Source: CADEED01 sp035765415 (lineage in GTDB: Bacteria > Pseudomonadota > Gammaproteobacteria > Steroidobacterales > Steroidobacteraceae). From it: a DNA stretch of 64,000 nucleotides. Positions 1 to 9,026 of the stretch are shown in pieces. The stretch covers positions 1-64,000 of the forward strand of contig DASTXR010000088.1 in assembly GCA_035765415.1 (NCBI GenBank), in the 5' to 3' direction. Each line of letters begins with the position of its first letter. Position 1 is the first letter of the stretch. Made by a program: the position numbers and the translations under genes. The notes below the pieces were generated by a model. That model made no database searches and was not told where the DNA came from. It saw only the letters and a list, made by a program, of their open reading frames with translations.

Positions 1-83
1 TGCCGGGCACCAAAAGTCGTAGTTGATCCGGCGGGAGCGTAACCCGCCAGCGCTGGCTCAACTACGACTTTTGGTGCCCGGCA
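1..83. repeat. Intergenic inverted repeat (REP-like or terminator hairpin)
   Basis: Two perfect 26-nt arms (1-26 and 58-83) enclose a 31-nt spacer that contains its own GGCGGG/CCCGCC stem. The arms begin with TGCCGGGCACC and end with the complement, so the element carries the CGGGCACC/GGTGCCCG core seen again at 10857-10953 and 27415-27427. It lies just past the stop codon of the minus-strand ATP-grasp gene (stop at 105-107). It may end that transcript, but no T-run follows, and a dispersed REP-type element fits the repeated core better. It starts at base 1, so it could extend further left. Confidence 0.75.
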
Positions 84-104
84 CCGCCCAATCCGCCACC
101 ACCT

Positions 105-1556
105 CTAGTTCTCCGTATCGACTATCCAAGTATCTTTGCTGCCGCCGCCCTGCGAGGAGTTCACGACCAGCGAGCCCTTGCGCAGCGCCACGCGCGTGAG
201 GCCGCCGGTGGTCACCGCGGTCTGCGGACCGGACAGGATGAACGGGCGCAGGTCCACGTGGCGCGGTTCGAGCCGGTCGTTCACCAGCGTCGGCACGGTG
301 GACAGGGTGACCACGGGTTGCGCGATGAAACTGCGCGGGTCGGCTTTCAGCGAATCGGCGAACTTGCCGCGTTCGGTCTTGGTGGACATTGGCCCCATGA
401 GCATGCCGTAGCCGCCGGAGCCGTCGACCGGCTTCACCACCAGCTGCTCGAGATTGCCGAGCACGTGTTCGAGCTGCCTGGCCTCGCCGCAGCGCCACGA
501 CGGCACGTTGGGAAGGATGGCGTCCTCATCCAGGTAGTACTTGATCATGTCGGGCACGTACGTATAGACGAGCTTGTCGTCGGCCACGCCCGCGCCCGGC
601 GCATTGGCCAGCGCCACCTTGCCGGCGGCCCAGGCGCGCATGAGCCCCGGCACGCCGAGGGAGGAGTCCTTGCGGAACACCTCCGGGTCGAGGAAGTCGT
701 CGTCGATGCGCCGGTAGATGACGTCGACGCGCTCCCAGCCGCGCACCGTCTGCATGTAGACGACGTCGTCGCTATCTACCGCGAGATCGCGGCCCTCGAC
801 GAGCTCGCAGCCCATCTGCCGCGCGAGGTAGGCGTGTTCGAAGTACGCCGAGTTGTAGATGCCCGGCGTGAGGACCACGACTTCGGGGCGCGTCTCCTTG
901 CGGGGGCTCAACGCGGCGAGCATGTCGTAGAGCTGCGATGGATAGTCGTCCACGGGCAGGATGGCGGCGCTCTCGAACAGCTCCGGGAACACGCGTTTGA
1001 CGACCTGCCGGTTCTCGAGCATGTAGGACACGCCGGACGGAACGCGCAGGTTGTCTTCGAGCACGTAGACCGTGCCGTCCTTGTCGCGGATCAGGTCCGA
1101 GCCGCAGATGTGCGCCCAGGTGCCGAGCGGTGGTTTGATGCCACGGACGTTGGCGCGGAAATTCTTCGACGTCGCGATGATGGACGCCGGCATCAGGCCG
1201 TCCTTGATGAACTTCTGCGCGTGGTAGACATCGTCGATGAACAGGTTCAGGGCCGCGGCGCGCTGGATGAGGCCCGCTTCGATCTTCTGCCATTCCTTGC
1301 GGGTGATGGTGCGCGGAATGATGTCCAGCGGCCAAGCGCGGTCGATGGAGCCGTCCTGCTCGTGATAGACCGTGAACGTGATGCCCATGGCCTTGATGGC
1401 CAGTTCGGCCGCCTGCTGGCGCACGGCGATCTCGTCGCCGTCCATTTCCGTCAAACAACGCATCAGCTGGCGCCCGGCTGCGCGTGCGCCACCGCCGGGG
1501 CCCACGAGCTCGTCGTGGAATCCAGGGGAAGGGTATGACGTCCAGTCGGTTTTCAT
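105..1556 (-). CDS. Circularly permuted ATP-grasp protein (CP_ATPgrasp, DUF404/DUF407 type)
   Basis: A 483-residue protein of the circularly permuted ATP-grasp family, predicted cytoplasmic amidoligases that join an amino acid or peptide through an acyl-phosphate. Family hallmarks are present: TFTVY near residue 55, VLEDNLRVPSGVSY near 160, TPGIYNSAYFEHAYLA near 235, YRRIDDDFLDP, a VVKPVDGSGGYGM nucleotide-binding stretch and the C-terminal QGGGSKDTWI. The start at 1556 (MKTDWTSYPS) matches the usual N-terminus; a longer open frame upstream runs antisense into the next gene and is not real. It is divergent from the transglutaminase gene at 1716 with 159 bp between them, so the two may share a control region. 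It lacks the Alpha-E domain, which here is fused to the second ATP-grasp at 5055. The family is recognised with confidence; the substrate is unknown. Confidence 0.9.
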   Translation of the reverse strand: MKTDWTSYPSPGFHDELVGPGGGARAAGRQLMRCLTEMDGDEIAVRQQAAELAIKAMGITFTVYHEQDGSIDRAWPLDIIPRTITRKEWQKIEAGLIQRAAALNLFIDDVYHAQKFIKDGLMPASIIATSKNFRANVRGIKPPLGTWAHICGSDLIRDKDGTVYVLEDNLRVPSGVSYMLENRQVVKRVFPELFESAAILPVDDYPSQLYDMLAALSPRKETRPEVVVLTPGIYNSAYFEHAYLARQMGCELVEGRDLAVDSDDVVYMQTVRGWERVDVIYRRIDDDFLDPEVFRKDSSLGVPGLMRAWAAGKVALANAPGAGVADDKLVYTYVPDMIKYYLDEDAILPNVPSWRCGEARQLEHVLGNLEQLVVKPVDGSGGYGMLMGPMSTKTERGKFADSLKADPRSFIAQPVVTLSTVPTLVNDRLEPRHVDLRPFILSGPQTAVTTGGLTRVALRKGSLVVNSSQGGGSKDTWIVDTEN

Positions 1557-1703
1557 TGTTTGAAGATGTGCTCGACCCAAAAATACCAGAGCCGATTGGC
1601 GCCGTTCAAAAAAGTGCGTCGCCACAGTGTGCGCGCATCCCGATGGTGCCGAGAGCCGATTTCTGGCGCAATTTGGTGCGCATTCTCTAACAGGGGCCCT
1701 GTG

Positions 1704-1709
1704 TAGAAT
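1704..1709 (+). promoter_or_regulatory. Possible -10 element, transcript leaderless or nearly so
   Basis: TAGAAT ends 6 nt before the GTG start at 1716 and no Shine-Dalgarno is visible. No convincing -35 lies 17 nt upstream. If used, transcription would begin at or next to the start codon. Confidence 0.3.
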
Positions 1710-1715
1710 GGACTC

Positions 1716-4700
1716 GTGTCCATCCATGTCGCGCTCAATCACGTCACGCACTATCGCTACGACCGGCTCGTGGCGCTGGGACCACAGATCGTGCGGCTTC
1801 GGCCCGCGCCCCACTGCCGGACGCGCATCATTTCCTATTCGCTGAAGGTCACGCCTTCGAAGCACTTCATCAACTGGCAGCAGGACCCCGAGGCTAACTA
1901 CCTCGCGCGATACGTGTTCCCCGAGAAGACGCAGGAGCTGCGCATCGAGGTGGACCTGGTCGCCGAGATGGCGGTGCTGAATCCCTTCGACTTCTTCCTC
2001 GAGCCATACGCCGAGACGTTTCCGTTCGCGTACCAGGGCGCGGACAAGCGCGACCTGGCGCCGTACCTCGTGATGTTCCGCGGCGAGCCGAAGTTCAAGG
2101 CCTACCTCGGCACCATACCGCGCGACCGCAAGCGCACCATCGATTTCCTCGTCGAGCTCAATGCGAAACTCGCGCACGACATCAAGTACCTCATCCGCAT
2201 GGAGCCGGGCGTGCAGACGCCCGAGCTCACGCTCACGCGGTGTTCGGGCTCGTGCCGCGACTCGGCCTGGCTGCTGGTCCAGTTGCTGCGGCACATGGGT
2301 CTCGCCGCGCGTTTCGTCTCCGGCTATCTCATCCAGCTCACGGCCGACGTGAAATCGCTGGACGGGCCGTCGGGGCCGGAAAAGGATTTCACCGACCTGC
2401 ATGCCTGGTGCGAGGTCTATCTACCCGGCGCGGGCTGGATCGGCCTGGATCCCACCTCGGGCCTGCTCGCGGGTGAGGGCCACATTCCGCTCGCCTGCAC
2501 GCCGGAGCCGGGCGCCGCGGCGCCGGTGACCGGCGCGGTCGACAAGGCCGAGGTGGAATTCGAGCATCACATGAAGGTTGAGCGCATCTGGGAAGCGCCG
2601 CGCGTCACCAGGCCTTACACCGAGGAACAGTGGATCGAGATCGAGAAACTCGGCCACGCGATCGACGCGCAACTGCTTTCGGGCGACGTTCGCCTGACCA
2701 TGGGCGGCGAGCCCACGTTCGTATCGGTGGACGACCCGGACGGCGCGGAGTGGAACACCACGGCGATGGGGCCTGACAAGCGCCGCCTCGCCATCGAGGT
2801 ATACAACCGGCTCAAACAGAAGTACGCGCCGCAGGGCCTGTCGCATTTCGGCCAGGGCAAGTGGTACCCGGGCGAGCAGCTGCCGCGCTGGTCGCTCAAC
2901 TGCTTCTGGCGCCGCGACGGCGAGCCCATCTGGCGCAACCCCGCGTTGCTCGACGACGAGAAGTCGGACCGTGGCATCACCGCGGACATCGCCGGCGTGT
3001 TTCTCGTCGGCGTCGCCGAACGCCTCGGGCTGCCGCCGGAATACGTGTTCGCCGCGTTCGAAGACGCCTTCTATTACATGTGGCGTGAGCGCCGGCTGCC
3101 CTCCAACGTCGATCATTTCAAATCGAAGCTCGCCGACGCGGTGGAACGCGCGCGCCTCGCGAAGGTGTTCGAGCAAGGTCTCGACGCCGTGGTCGGCCAC
3201 GTTCTGCCCGTGTCCCGTCACTTGTCCGGCGACCGCTGGCAGACGGGCCACTGGTTTCTGCGGCGCGAACGCTGCTACCTGATTCCGGGTGACTCGCCGC
3301 TGGGCTTGAGATTGCCGCTCGACTCCATGCCGTGGGTCAGGAAAGAGGACTATCCATACACCAGCCAGCCCGATCCGATGGCGCCGCCGAGCCCGATTGC
3401 CACGCAGGCGGAAATCCGGCGGCAGCTTCGCGAAACGGAAATTGGCGATGCGAAGGCCGCGGCGACGCGTACCAGCGGCAAGGCGCGCGATGGAGTCGTC
3501 TCGCCGGGCATGGCGCCGCTCGCGCAAACGTCCGCGACCGAAATCACGCGCACCGCCATGTGCGCCGAGCCGCGCAACGGCGTGCTCTACGTGTTCATGC
3601 CGCCCACGGACAAGCTCGAGGACTATCTCGAGCTCGTGGCGGCGGTCGAAGCGACGGCTGAAGCGCTCGACACGCCGGTGGTGCTCGAAGGTTACGAGCC
3701 GCCGAAAGATCCGCGGCTCAATCGCTTCAGCGTGACTCCGGATCCCGGCGTCATCGAGGTGAACATTCACCCCTCGGGAAGCTGGGATGAGCTCGTGGAT
3801 CGCACCACGCATCTCTACGCCGCCGCGCGCGAGAGTCGCCTGACTACCGAAAAATTCATGATCGACGGACGCCACACCGGCACCGGCGGTGGCAACCACT
3901 TCGTGTTAGGTGGCGCCACGCCGGCGGACTCGCCGTTCCTGCGCCGTCCGGACCTGCTGCGCAGCCTGCTGGCCTACTGGCACAACCACCCGGCGCTGTC
4001 CTATCTGTTCAGCGGATTGTTCGTCGGCCCCACCTCGCAGGCGCCGCGCATCGACGAAGCACGCAACGATTCGCTGTACGAACTGGAGCTCGCGTTCAGG
4101 CAGCTTCCGCCGCCGGGGTCGCCGGTGGCGCCGTGGGTCGTGGATCGCCTGTTCCGCAACCTGCTCATCGACTCCACCGGCAATACGCATCGCTCCGAAT
4201 TCTGCATCGACAAGATGTTCTCGCCCGACGGCAACACCGGGCGCCTGGGCCTTCTCGAAATGCGTGCGTTCGAGATGCCGCCGCACGAGCGCATGAGCCT
4301 CACGCAGCAGCTCATGCTGCGTTCGCTGATCGCGCGCTTCTGGCGCGAGCCCTATCAACCGCCGCGGCTCGCGCGCTGGGGCACCGAGCTGCACGATCGC
4401 TTCATGCTGCCGTACTTCGTACAGCGGGATCTCGAGGACGTCGTGGCCGAGCAGAACGCCGCGGGCTTTCCGCTGAAAACCGAATGGTTCGCGCCGCATC
4501 TCGAATTCCGCTTCCCCAAGTACGGCGACTTCGCCACTTTCGGCACGGAAGTGGAGTTGCGCCAGGCGCTCGAACCCTGGCATGTCATGGGCGAGGAGGG
4601 CGCAGCCGGCGGCGCGGTGCGCTACGTGGATTCGTCGGTGGAGCGCCTGCAGGTGCTGGTCACCGGTCTCGCGCCCGATCGGTATGCGCTCACCTGCAAC

Positions 4701-5051
4701 GGACGACGAATCCCGTTGCGGTCCACGGGCACGGTGGGTGAGTTCGTCGCCGGCGTGCGCTACAAGGCGTGGGCGCCGCCATCGGCGTTGCATCCGCTGA
4801 TCCCGGCGCAATCACCGCTGATATTCGACCTGGTCGACACGTGGATGAATCGATCGATGGGCGGAGCCCAGTACCACGTGGCGCATCCCGGCGGCCGCAG
4901 CTACGACACCTTCCCGGTCAACGCCTTCGAGTCCGAAAGCCGGCGCCTGGCGCGATTTGTCAGAATGGGCCATACGCCGCAACGGATCACACCGCAGGCG
5001 GATACGCCAAACATCGAGTTCCCGTTCACTCTCGACCTGCGTAAAGTCTGA
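1716..5051 (+). CDS. Transglutaminase-like protein with DUF2126 domain
   Basis: A 1111-residue protein. Residues 1-310 form a bacterial transglutaminase N-terminal region and a papain-like transglutaminase core with a complete triad: C180 (SGSCRDSAW), H229 (DLHAWCEVY) and D245 (LDPTSG). From about 325 to the end is a DUF2126 region that opens with TMGGEPTFVS. The GTG start gives MSIHVALNHVTHYRY, the normal beginning of this family. There is no signal peptide. The downstream ATP-grasp/Alpha-E gene begins 3 nt after the stop, so the two are almost certainly co-transcribed. Such transglutaminase folds usually act as peptidases or amide-exchange enzymes. Comparative genomics links them to permuted ATP-grasp and Alpha-E proteins in predicted peptide synthesis and processing systems. 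No product is known to me. Confidence 0.93.
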   Translation: MSIHVALNHVTHYRYDRLVALGPQIVRLRPAPHCRTRIISYSLKVTPSKHFINWQQDPEANYLARYVFPEKTQELRIEVDLVAEMAVLNPFDFFLEPYAETFPFAYQGADKRDLAPYLVMFRGEPKFKAYLGTIPRDRKRTIDFLVELNAKLAHDIKYLIRMEPGVQTPELTLTRCSGSCRDSAWLLVQLLRHMGLAARFVSGYLIQLTADVKSLDGPSGPEKDFTDLHAWCEVYLPGAGWIGLDPTSGLLAGEGHIPLACTPEPGAAAPVTGAVDKAEVEFEHHMKVERIWEAPRVTRPYTEEQWIEIEKLGHAIDAQLLSGDVRLTMGGEPTFVSVDDPDGAEWNTTAMGPDKRRLAIEVYNRLKQKYAPQGLSHFGQGKWYPGEQLPRWSLNCFWRRDGEPIWRNPALLDDEKSDRGITADIAGVFLVGVAERLGLPPEYVFAAFEDAFYYMWRERRLPSNVDHFKSKLADAVERARLAKVFEQGLDAVVGHVLPVSRHLSGDRWQTGHWFLRRERCYLIPGDSPLGLRLPLDSMPWVRKEDYPYTSQPDPMAPPSPIATQAEIRRQLRETEIGDAKAAATRTSGKARDGVVSPGMAPLAQTSATEITRTAMCAEPRNGVLYVFMPPTDKLEDYLELVAAVEATAEALDTPVVLEGYEPPKDPRLNRFSVTPDPGVIEVNIHPSGSWDELVDRTTHLYAAARESRLTTEKFMIDGRHTGTGGGNHFVLGGATPADSPFLRRPDLLRSLLAYWHNHPALSYLFSGLFVGPTSQAPRIDEARNDSLYELELAFRQLPPPGSPVAPWVVDRLFRNLLIDSTGNTHRSEFCIDKMFSPDGNTGRLGLLEMRAFEMPPHERMSLTQQLMLRSLIARFWREPYQPPRLARWGTELHDRFMLPYFVQRDLEDVVAEQNAAGFPLKTEWFAPHLEFRFPKYGDFATFGTEVELRQALEPWHVMGEEGAAGGAVRYVDSSVERLQVLVTGLAPDRYALTCNGRRIPLRSTGTVGEFVAGVRYKAWAPPSALHPLIPAQSPLIFDLVDTWMNRSMGGAQYHVAHPGGRSYDTFPVNAFESESRRLARFVRMGHTPQRITPQADTPNIEFPFTLDLRKV

Positions 5052-5054
5052 TGC

Positions 5055-7511
5055 GTGACGGCAAATGATATGCGTGCGGTTCTCGAACCGGCGGACCTCA
5101 GGCGATACGACGAGCTGAACGATCCGGCGGGCGCGATGCGCGCGCACTGGCGGCCGCTCATCGGCCGGCTGCGCGCCGACGATTCGCCCGACGCGGTGCG
5201 CCGTTCGCTCGAGCTCACGCGCCGGCTCATCGTCGAGAACGGCGTCACCTACAACGTCTATGCCGACCCGCAGGGCGCCGACCGTCCCTGGGCGCTCGAT
5301 CCTCTGCCCTTCGTATTGCCGGCCGCCGAATGGAAGGCCATCGAAGCGGGCGTGGCGCAGCGCGCGCGCATGTTGAACGCCCTCCTGGCCGATCTCTACG
5401 GTCCGCAGAGGCTGCTGGCCGAAGGCCACCTGCCCGCCGAGCTGCCGTTCGGCCATCCTAACTACCTCTGGCCCTGCCACGACCTGCGGCCCGCCGACGG
5501 CACCTGGCTGCACGTGTACGCCGCGGACCTGGCGCGCGCGCCCGACGGCCGCTGGTGGCTGCTGGCCGACCGGACACAGGCGCCGAGCGGCGCCGGCTAT
5601 GCGCTCGAGAACCGCGAGATCCTCGAGCAGGTTCATCCCGAGGCCATTCCCGACATGGCGGTGCGCCGCGTGCGCGGGTTCTTCTCCCACCTGCGCGAGC
5701 GGATGCAACTCGATCACAAAGAGTGGGCCGCCGGCGACGAATCGCCACTCGCGGTCATCCTCACGCCCGGCCCGTACAACGAAACCTATTTCGAGCACGC
5801 CTATCTCGCGCGCCAGCTCGGCATGCCGCTCGTCGAAGGCCACGACCTCACCGTGCGCGGCGACACGGTGTACCTCAAGACGCTCGGCGGCCTGCGCCGC
5901 GTGCACTCCATCCTGCGCCGCCTCGACGACGACTACTGCGATCCGCTCGAGCTGCGCGGCGACTCGGCGCTCGGCGTGCCCGGCCTCATCGGCGCGTTGC
6001 GCGCCGGCCGCGTCATCGTGTCGAACGCGCTCGGCACCGGCGTGCTGGAGTCAGCCGCGTGGCTGGGTTTCCTGCCGCCGATCGCCGAGCGCCTGATCGG
6101 CGAAACGTTGTCGCTGCCGGAGATCGCCACATGGTGGTTAGGCGAAAAGCCGGCGCTCGAATACGTGCTGGCCAACCTCGACCGGCTGGTCATCAAACCC
6201 ACCTATCCGAACCAGCGCTTCGAACCCATGTTCGGCCGTGATTTCGAAGGCAAGGCGCGCGACCTGCTGATAGAGCGCCTGCGCAATCGCCCCTATGCCT
6301 ACGTCGCCCAGGAGCATGTGCGCCTGTCGCAGGCGCCGGTATGGAAGTCGGCGGCCACTGCCGAGCTGGGTGCGCGCGCGCTCACCATTCGCGTTTATGC
6401 CGTCAACACGCCGGAGGGCGTGCGCGTGATGCCGGGTGGACTCGCGCGAGTCGCCAACGAAGCGGCGGCCGACGTGGTGTCCACGCAGCGCGGTGGCGGC
6501 GCCAAGGACATCTGGGTGCTGAGCGACAATCCGCACGAAGACACGCTCACGCAGGGCCAGACCGGCAAGTGGGCGAACCTGCAGCGCCAGGATTACATCC
6601 CGTCGCGGCTCGTCGAGAACCTCTTCTGGCTGGGCCGGTACGCGGTGCGTTGCGAGAACACGTCGCGCCTCCTGCTGCGCACGCTGGGCGCGCGCAGCGA
6701 CGCGCGCGTGTGGACGCATGCGCGAAACATCTGCCGCGACCTCGGCGCGGTGTCGCCCGACGCCGAGGTGTTCGACGCGCTGCGCACGCGTGATTCGCAG
6801 GGATTGCAGGCCGACATCCGGCATCTCGCCTGGTGCGCATCGCAGGTGCGCAACCGGCTGTCCGCGCGTTACTGGAGAGGCGTCGTCGGCCTGCAGCGCC
6901 AGATGCAGGAGGCCATGGCCACGCGCGGCAGCAGCCGCGAAGTCTACGAGCGGGTGTTGCTGTCGCTCGCCGCGCTCACCGGCTTTTCCGAAGAAGACAT
7001 GATGCACGACGAAGGCTGGCGAGTGATGCGCCTGGGCAGGCGCATCGAGCGCATGCAGTTCGTCGCCAGCATCCTGGTGCGCCAGCTCCGGAGCCGCCAC
7101 GCCACGCACCCCGAGACCGTCGAGTGGCTTCTCGACGTGTGCGACAGCACGCCTATCTACCGCGCGCGTTACCTCGGTGTCCCGCGCCTGTCGCAGATGC
7201 TGAACCTGCTGCTGTACGACGACGGACACCCGATGGCGCTGGCCTTCCACCGCCGCTCCATCGATCGCGACCTCGACGATCTCGCGCGCAGCCTCAAGGG
7301 CGAGCGTGAGCGCGGCGTGCCCGACGTTCCGCTGCTGCCGCAAGGCTCGGCCGAGCTGCTCGATGCGCAGGGCGAAGAGGGCGATGCGGCGCGTGCCGGG
7401 CTCGCCGAGGAGCTCGAGGACCTTTCGGCGCGCGCCGGCGACCTTTCCGACCGCGTGTCACGCCGCTATTTCGCGCTCATCGAGCCCGATGCGCATGCGC
7501 TCGCCACGTGA
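5055..7511 (+). CDS. Circularly permuted ATP-grasp fused to Alpha-E domain
   Basis: An 818-residue fusion. Residues 1 to about 490 are a permuted ATP-grasp, paralogous to the protein at 105-1556 (TYNVYADPQG, ALENREILEQVHPE, TPGPYNETYFEHAYLA, RRLDDDYCDP, RGGGAKDIWVL). From about 510 to 815 lies an Alpha-E domain (IPSRLVENLFWLGRYAVRCENT), an all-helical partner normally encoded as a separate protein. GTG at 5055 is taken as start; ATG at 5070 is an alternative. It sits between two transglutaminase genes in one operon (3 nt and 21 nt gaps), which suggests that this enzyme builds an amide-linked peptide that the transglutaminase-fold proteins trim or transfer. Domain calls are firm; the pathway is inferred from family context. 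Confidence 0.92.
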   Translation: MTANDMRAVLEPADLRRYDELNDPAGAMRAHWRPLIGRLRADDSPDAVRRSLELTRRLIVENGVTYNVYADPQGADRPWALDPLPFVLPAAEWKAIEAGVAQRARMLNALLADLYGPQRLLAEGHLPAELPFGHPNYLWPCHDLRPADGTWLHVYAADLARAPDGRWWLLADRTQAPSGAGYALENREILEQVHPEAIPDMAVRRVRGFFSHLRERMQLDHKEWAAGDESPLAVILTPGPYNETYFEHAYLARQLGMPLVEGHDLTVRGDTVYLKTLGGLRRVHSILRRLDDDYCDPLELRGDSALGVPGLIGALRAGRVIVSNALGTGVLESAAWLGFLPPIAERLIGETLSLPEIATWWLGEKPALEYVLANLDRLVIKPTYPNQRFEPMFGRDFEGKARDLLIERLRNRPYAYVAQEHVRLSQAPVWKSAATAELGARALTIRVYAVNTPEGVRVMPGGLARVANEAAADVVSTQRGGGAKDIWVLSDNPHEDTLTQGQTGKWANLQRQDYIPSRLVENLFWLGRYAVRCENTSRLLLRTLGARSDARVWTHARNICRDLGAVSPDAEVFDALRTRDSQGLQADIRHLAWCASQVRNRLSARYWRGVVGLQRQMQEAMATRGSSREVYERVLLSLAALTGFSEEDMMHDEGWRVMRLGRRIERMQFVASILVRQLRSRHATHPETVEWLLDVCDSTPIYRARYLGVPRLSQMLNLLLYDDGHPMALAFHRRSIDRDLDDLARSLKGERERGVPDVPLLPQGSAELLDAQGEEGDAARAGLAEELEDLSARAGDLSDRVSRRYFALIEPDAHALAT

Positions 7512-7532
7512 GCCCCGCCCGATGAATCGAAC

Positions 7533-8438
7533 ATGAGCAGGAAATACCGCGTTGTACACGAGACCAGCTACAAGTACGTGGCCGACGTCATGCACTCGCA
7601 TCACCTGCTGCACCTGGTGCCGCGCCCCGCGCCTTACCAGCAGTGCCTGGAGCACGAGATCCAGATTGAACCTGCGACCCATCGCCGCGTCGACCAGCTC
7701 GATGCTTTCGGCAACCCGCTGGTCCGCATCGAACTGGCGCAGCCGCACCGCGAGCTCACGGTGACCTCGCGCATGCAGATAGAAGTGCATGCGCGCCCGG
7801 CGGTGTCGCCCGAGACCACCGACCCCTGGGAAAAAGTCCGCGACGCCTTCGCCTATCGCGGCGCCTGGCCGTCGCGCGACCAGCTCGATGCGGCCCGCTT
7901 CCGCCACGAATCGCCGCACGTGCGCGTGAAGCAGTCCTTCACGGATTATTCCGCGGCGTGTTTCACCGAAGGACGGCCCATCCTCGCCTGCGCAGAAGCG
8001 TTGAGCACCAAGCTGCACGCGGACATCAGTTATGCACCCGGCGTGACCACCATCAGCACGTCACCCACCGAAGTGCTCGAGTCGCGTCGCGGCGTATGCC
8101 AGGACTTCGCGCATTTCATGATTTCCTGCCTGCGTTCGCGCGGACTGCCGGCGCGTTACGTCAGTGGCTACCTGCGCACCAACGCCACGCAGGGGGAAGG
8201 CGGCGAAAAGCTGGTCGGCGACGCGGCATCACATGCGTGGGTGTCGGTGTGGAGCCCGCCATACGGGTGGATAGAGTTCGACCCCACCAATGGCTGCTTC
8301 GCGGGAACCGACCACATCGCGGTGGCCTGGGGTCGCGATTTCGGCGATGTCTCGCCGCTGCGGGGCGTGATCCTCGGCGGCGCGGATCACCAGCTCTCGG
8401 TGACCGTGCGGGTCGAGCCGGAAGGCGAACCGAACTAG
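7533..8438 (+). CDS. Transglutaminase family protein
   Basis: A 301-residue protein with a bacterial transglutaminase N-terminal beta domain (residues 1-90) and a transglutaminase-like cysteine protease core. The triad is intact: C189 (RRGVCQDFAHF), H234 (ASHAWVSVW) and D250 (EFDPTNG). It has no signal peptide, so it is probably cytoplasmic. It is the last gene of the ATP-grasp/transglutaminase operon, starting 21 nt after the previous stop. It differs from the 1716 protein in lacking DUF2126. Its TAG stop (8436-8438) abuts the stop codon of the convergent phosphatase gene (8439-8441) with no base between them. Confidence 0.92.
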   Translation: MSRKYRVVHETSYKYVADVMHSHHLLHLVPRPAPYQQCLEHEIQIEPATHRRVDQLDAFGNPLVRIELAQPHRELTVTSRMQIEVHARPAVSPETTDPWEKVRDAFAYRGAWPSRDQLDAARFRHESPHVRVKQSFTDYSAACFTEGRPILACAEALSTKLHADISYAPGVTTISTSPTEVLESRRGVCQDFAHFMISCLRSRGLPARYVSGYLRTNATQGEGGEKLVGDAASHAWVSVWSPPYGWIEFDPTNGCFAGTDHIAVAWGRDFGDVSPLRGVILGGADHQLSVTVRVEPEGEPN

Positions 8439-9026
8439 CTAGGGGGCGGCGATCTCCGCCTTCAGCTTCTGCACATCGGCCGAACGCACGTACTTGATGA
8501 TGTTTTTCCACATGGAGTGGTAGCCGAAGCCGCCGTCCGTCAGTTCCTGCAGCGCGTCTTCCGGGTTCCAGCCCTGCTCGAGGATGCGGTACATGGCGGT
8601 CATGAGGCCCGTGCGATCCGCGCCGTGCTGGCAGTGGATGAGGAACGGCCCATTCTCCGGTTTCTTCAGCATGCTCATGACTTCGACGACGTGTTTGTCG
8701 CCGATGCGCCAGGTGAGGATCTTCGTGCGTTCGGTGCGCAGCGACGTGCCCTCGACCTCGTCGTCGTCGCTGTTGAAATAGCGCAGGTTGATGACCGTGC
8801 GAATGCCCATTTTTTCCAGGTTCTTCATGCCGAGCGCGCTGGGCTGCTCGCTGCGATAGAGCGTGGGGGTGATGCGGTGGAGGTTGGGCACGCCTTCGAG
8901 CGCGATGGGTTCGGCCCAATGCACCGGCCGCGCCACCGGGGCAGGCGGCGTCTGCGTGGCAGCGTCCTGTGCGGACACCTGCGCGGCGAGCAGGGTGCAC
9001 AACAAGAGAGCGTGGGTGAGTTTCAT
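8439..9026 (-). CDS. Exported tyrosine/dual-specificity phosphatase
   Basis: A 195-residue protein with an N-terminal signal peptide (MKLTHALLLCTLLAAQVSAQ), so it is expected in the periplasm. The catalytic P-loop is HCQHGADRTG with nucleophile C132 and R138, as in the CX5R phosphatases. The preceding region (LYRSEQPSALGMKNLEKMG, TVINLR) is typical of bacterial DSP-like proteins. The start at 9026 gives the signal peptide and overlaps the stop of the upstream glycosyltransferase gene as ATGA, so translation is probably coupled. As the third gene after an acyltransferase and a lipid glycosyltransferase, it may dephosphorylate a phospholipid or polyprenyl phosphate rather than a protein; that is inference. 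Confidence 0.85.
   Translation of the reverse strand: MKLTHALLLCTLLAAQVSAQDAATQTPPAPVARPVHWAEPIALEGVPNLHRITPTLYRSEQPSALGMKNLEKMGIRTVINLRYFNSDDDEVEGTSLRTERTKILTWRIGDKHVVEVMSMLKKPENGPFLIHCQHGADRTGLMTAMYRILEQGWNPEDALQELTDGGFGYHSMWKNIIKYVRSADVQKLKAEIAAP

Noticed and set aside
258..1538. A 426-codon plus-strand open frame opposite the ATP-grasp gene
   Set aside because: The minus-strand frame matches a well-defined family end to end; this one has no domain and a composition typical of shadow frames.
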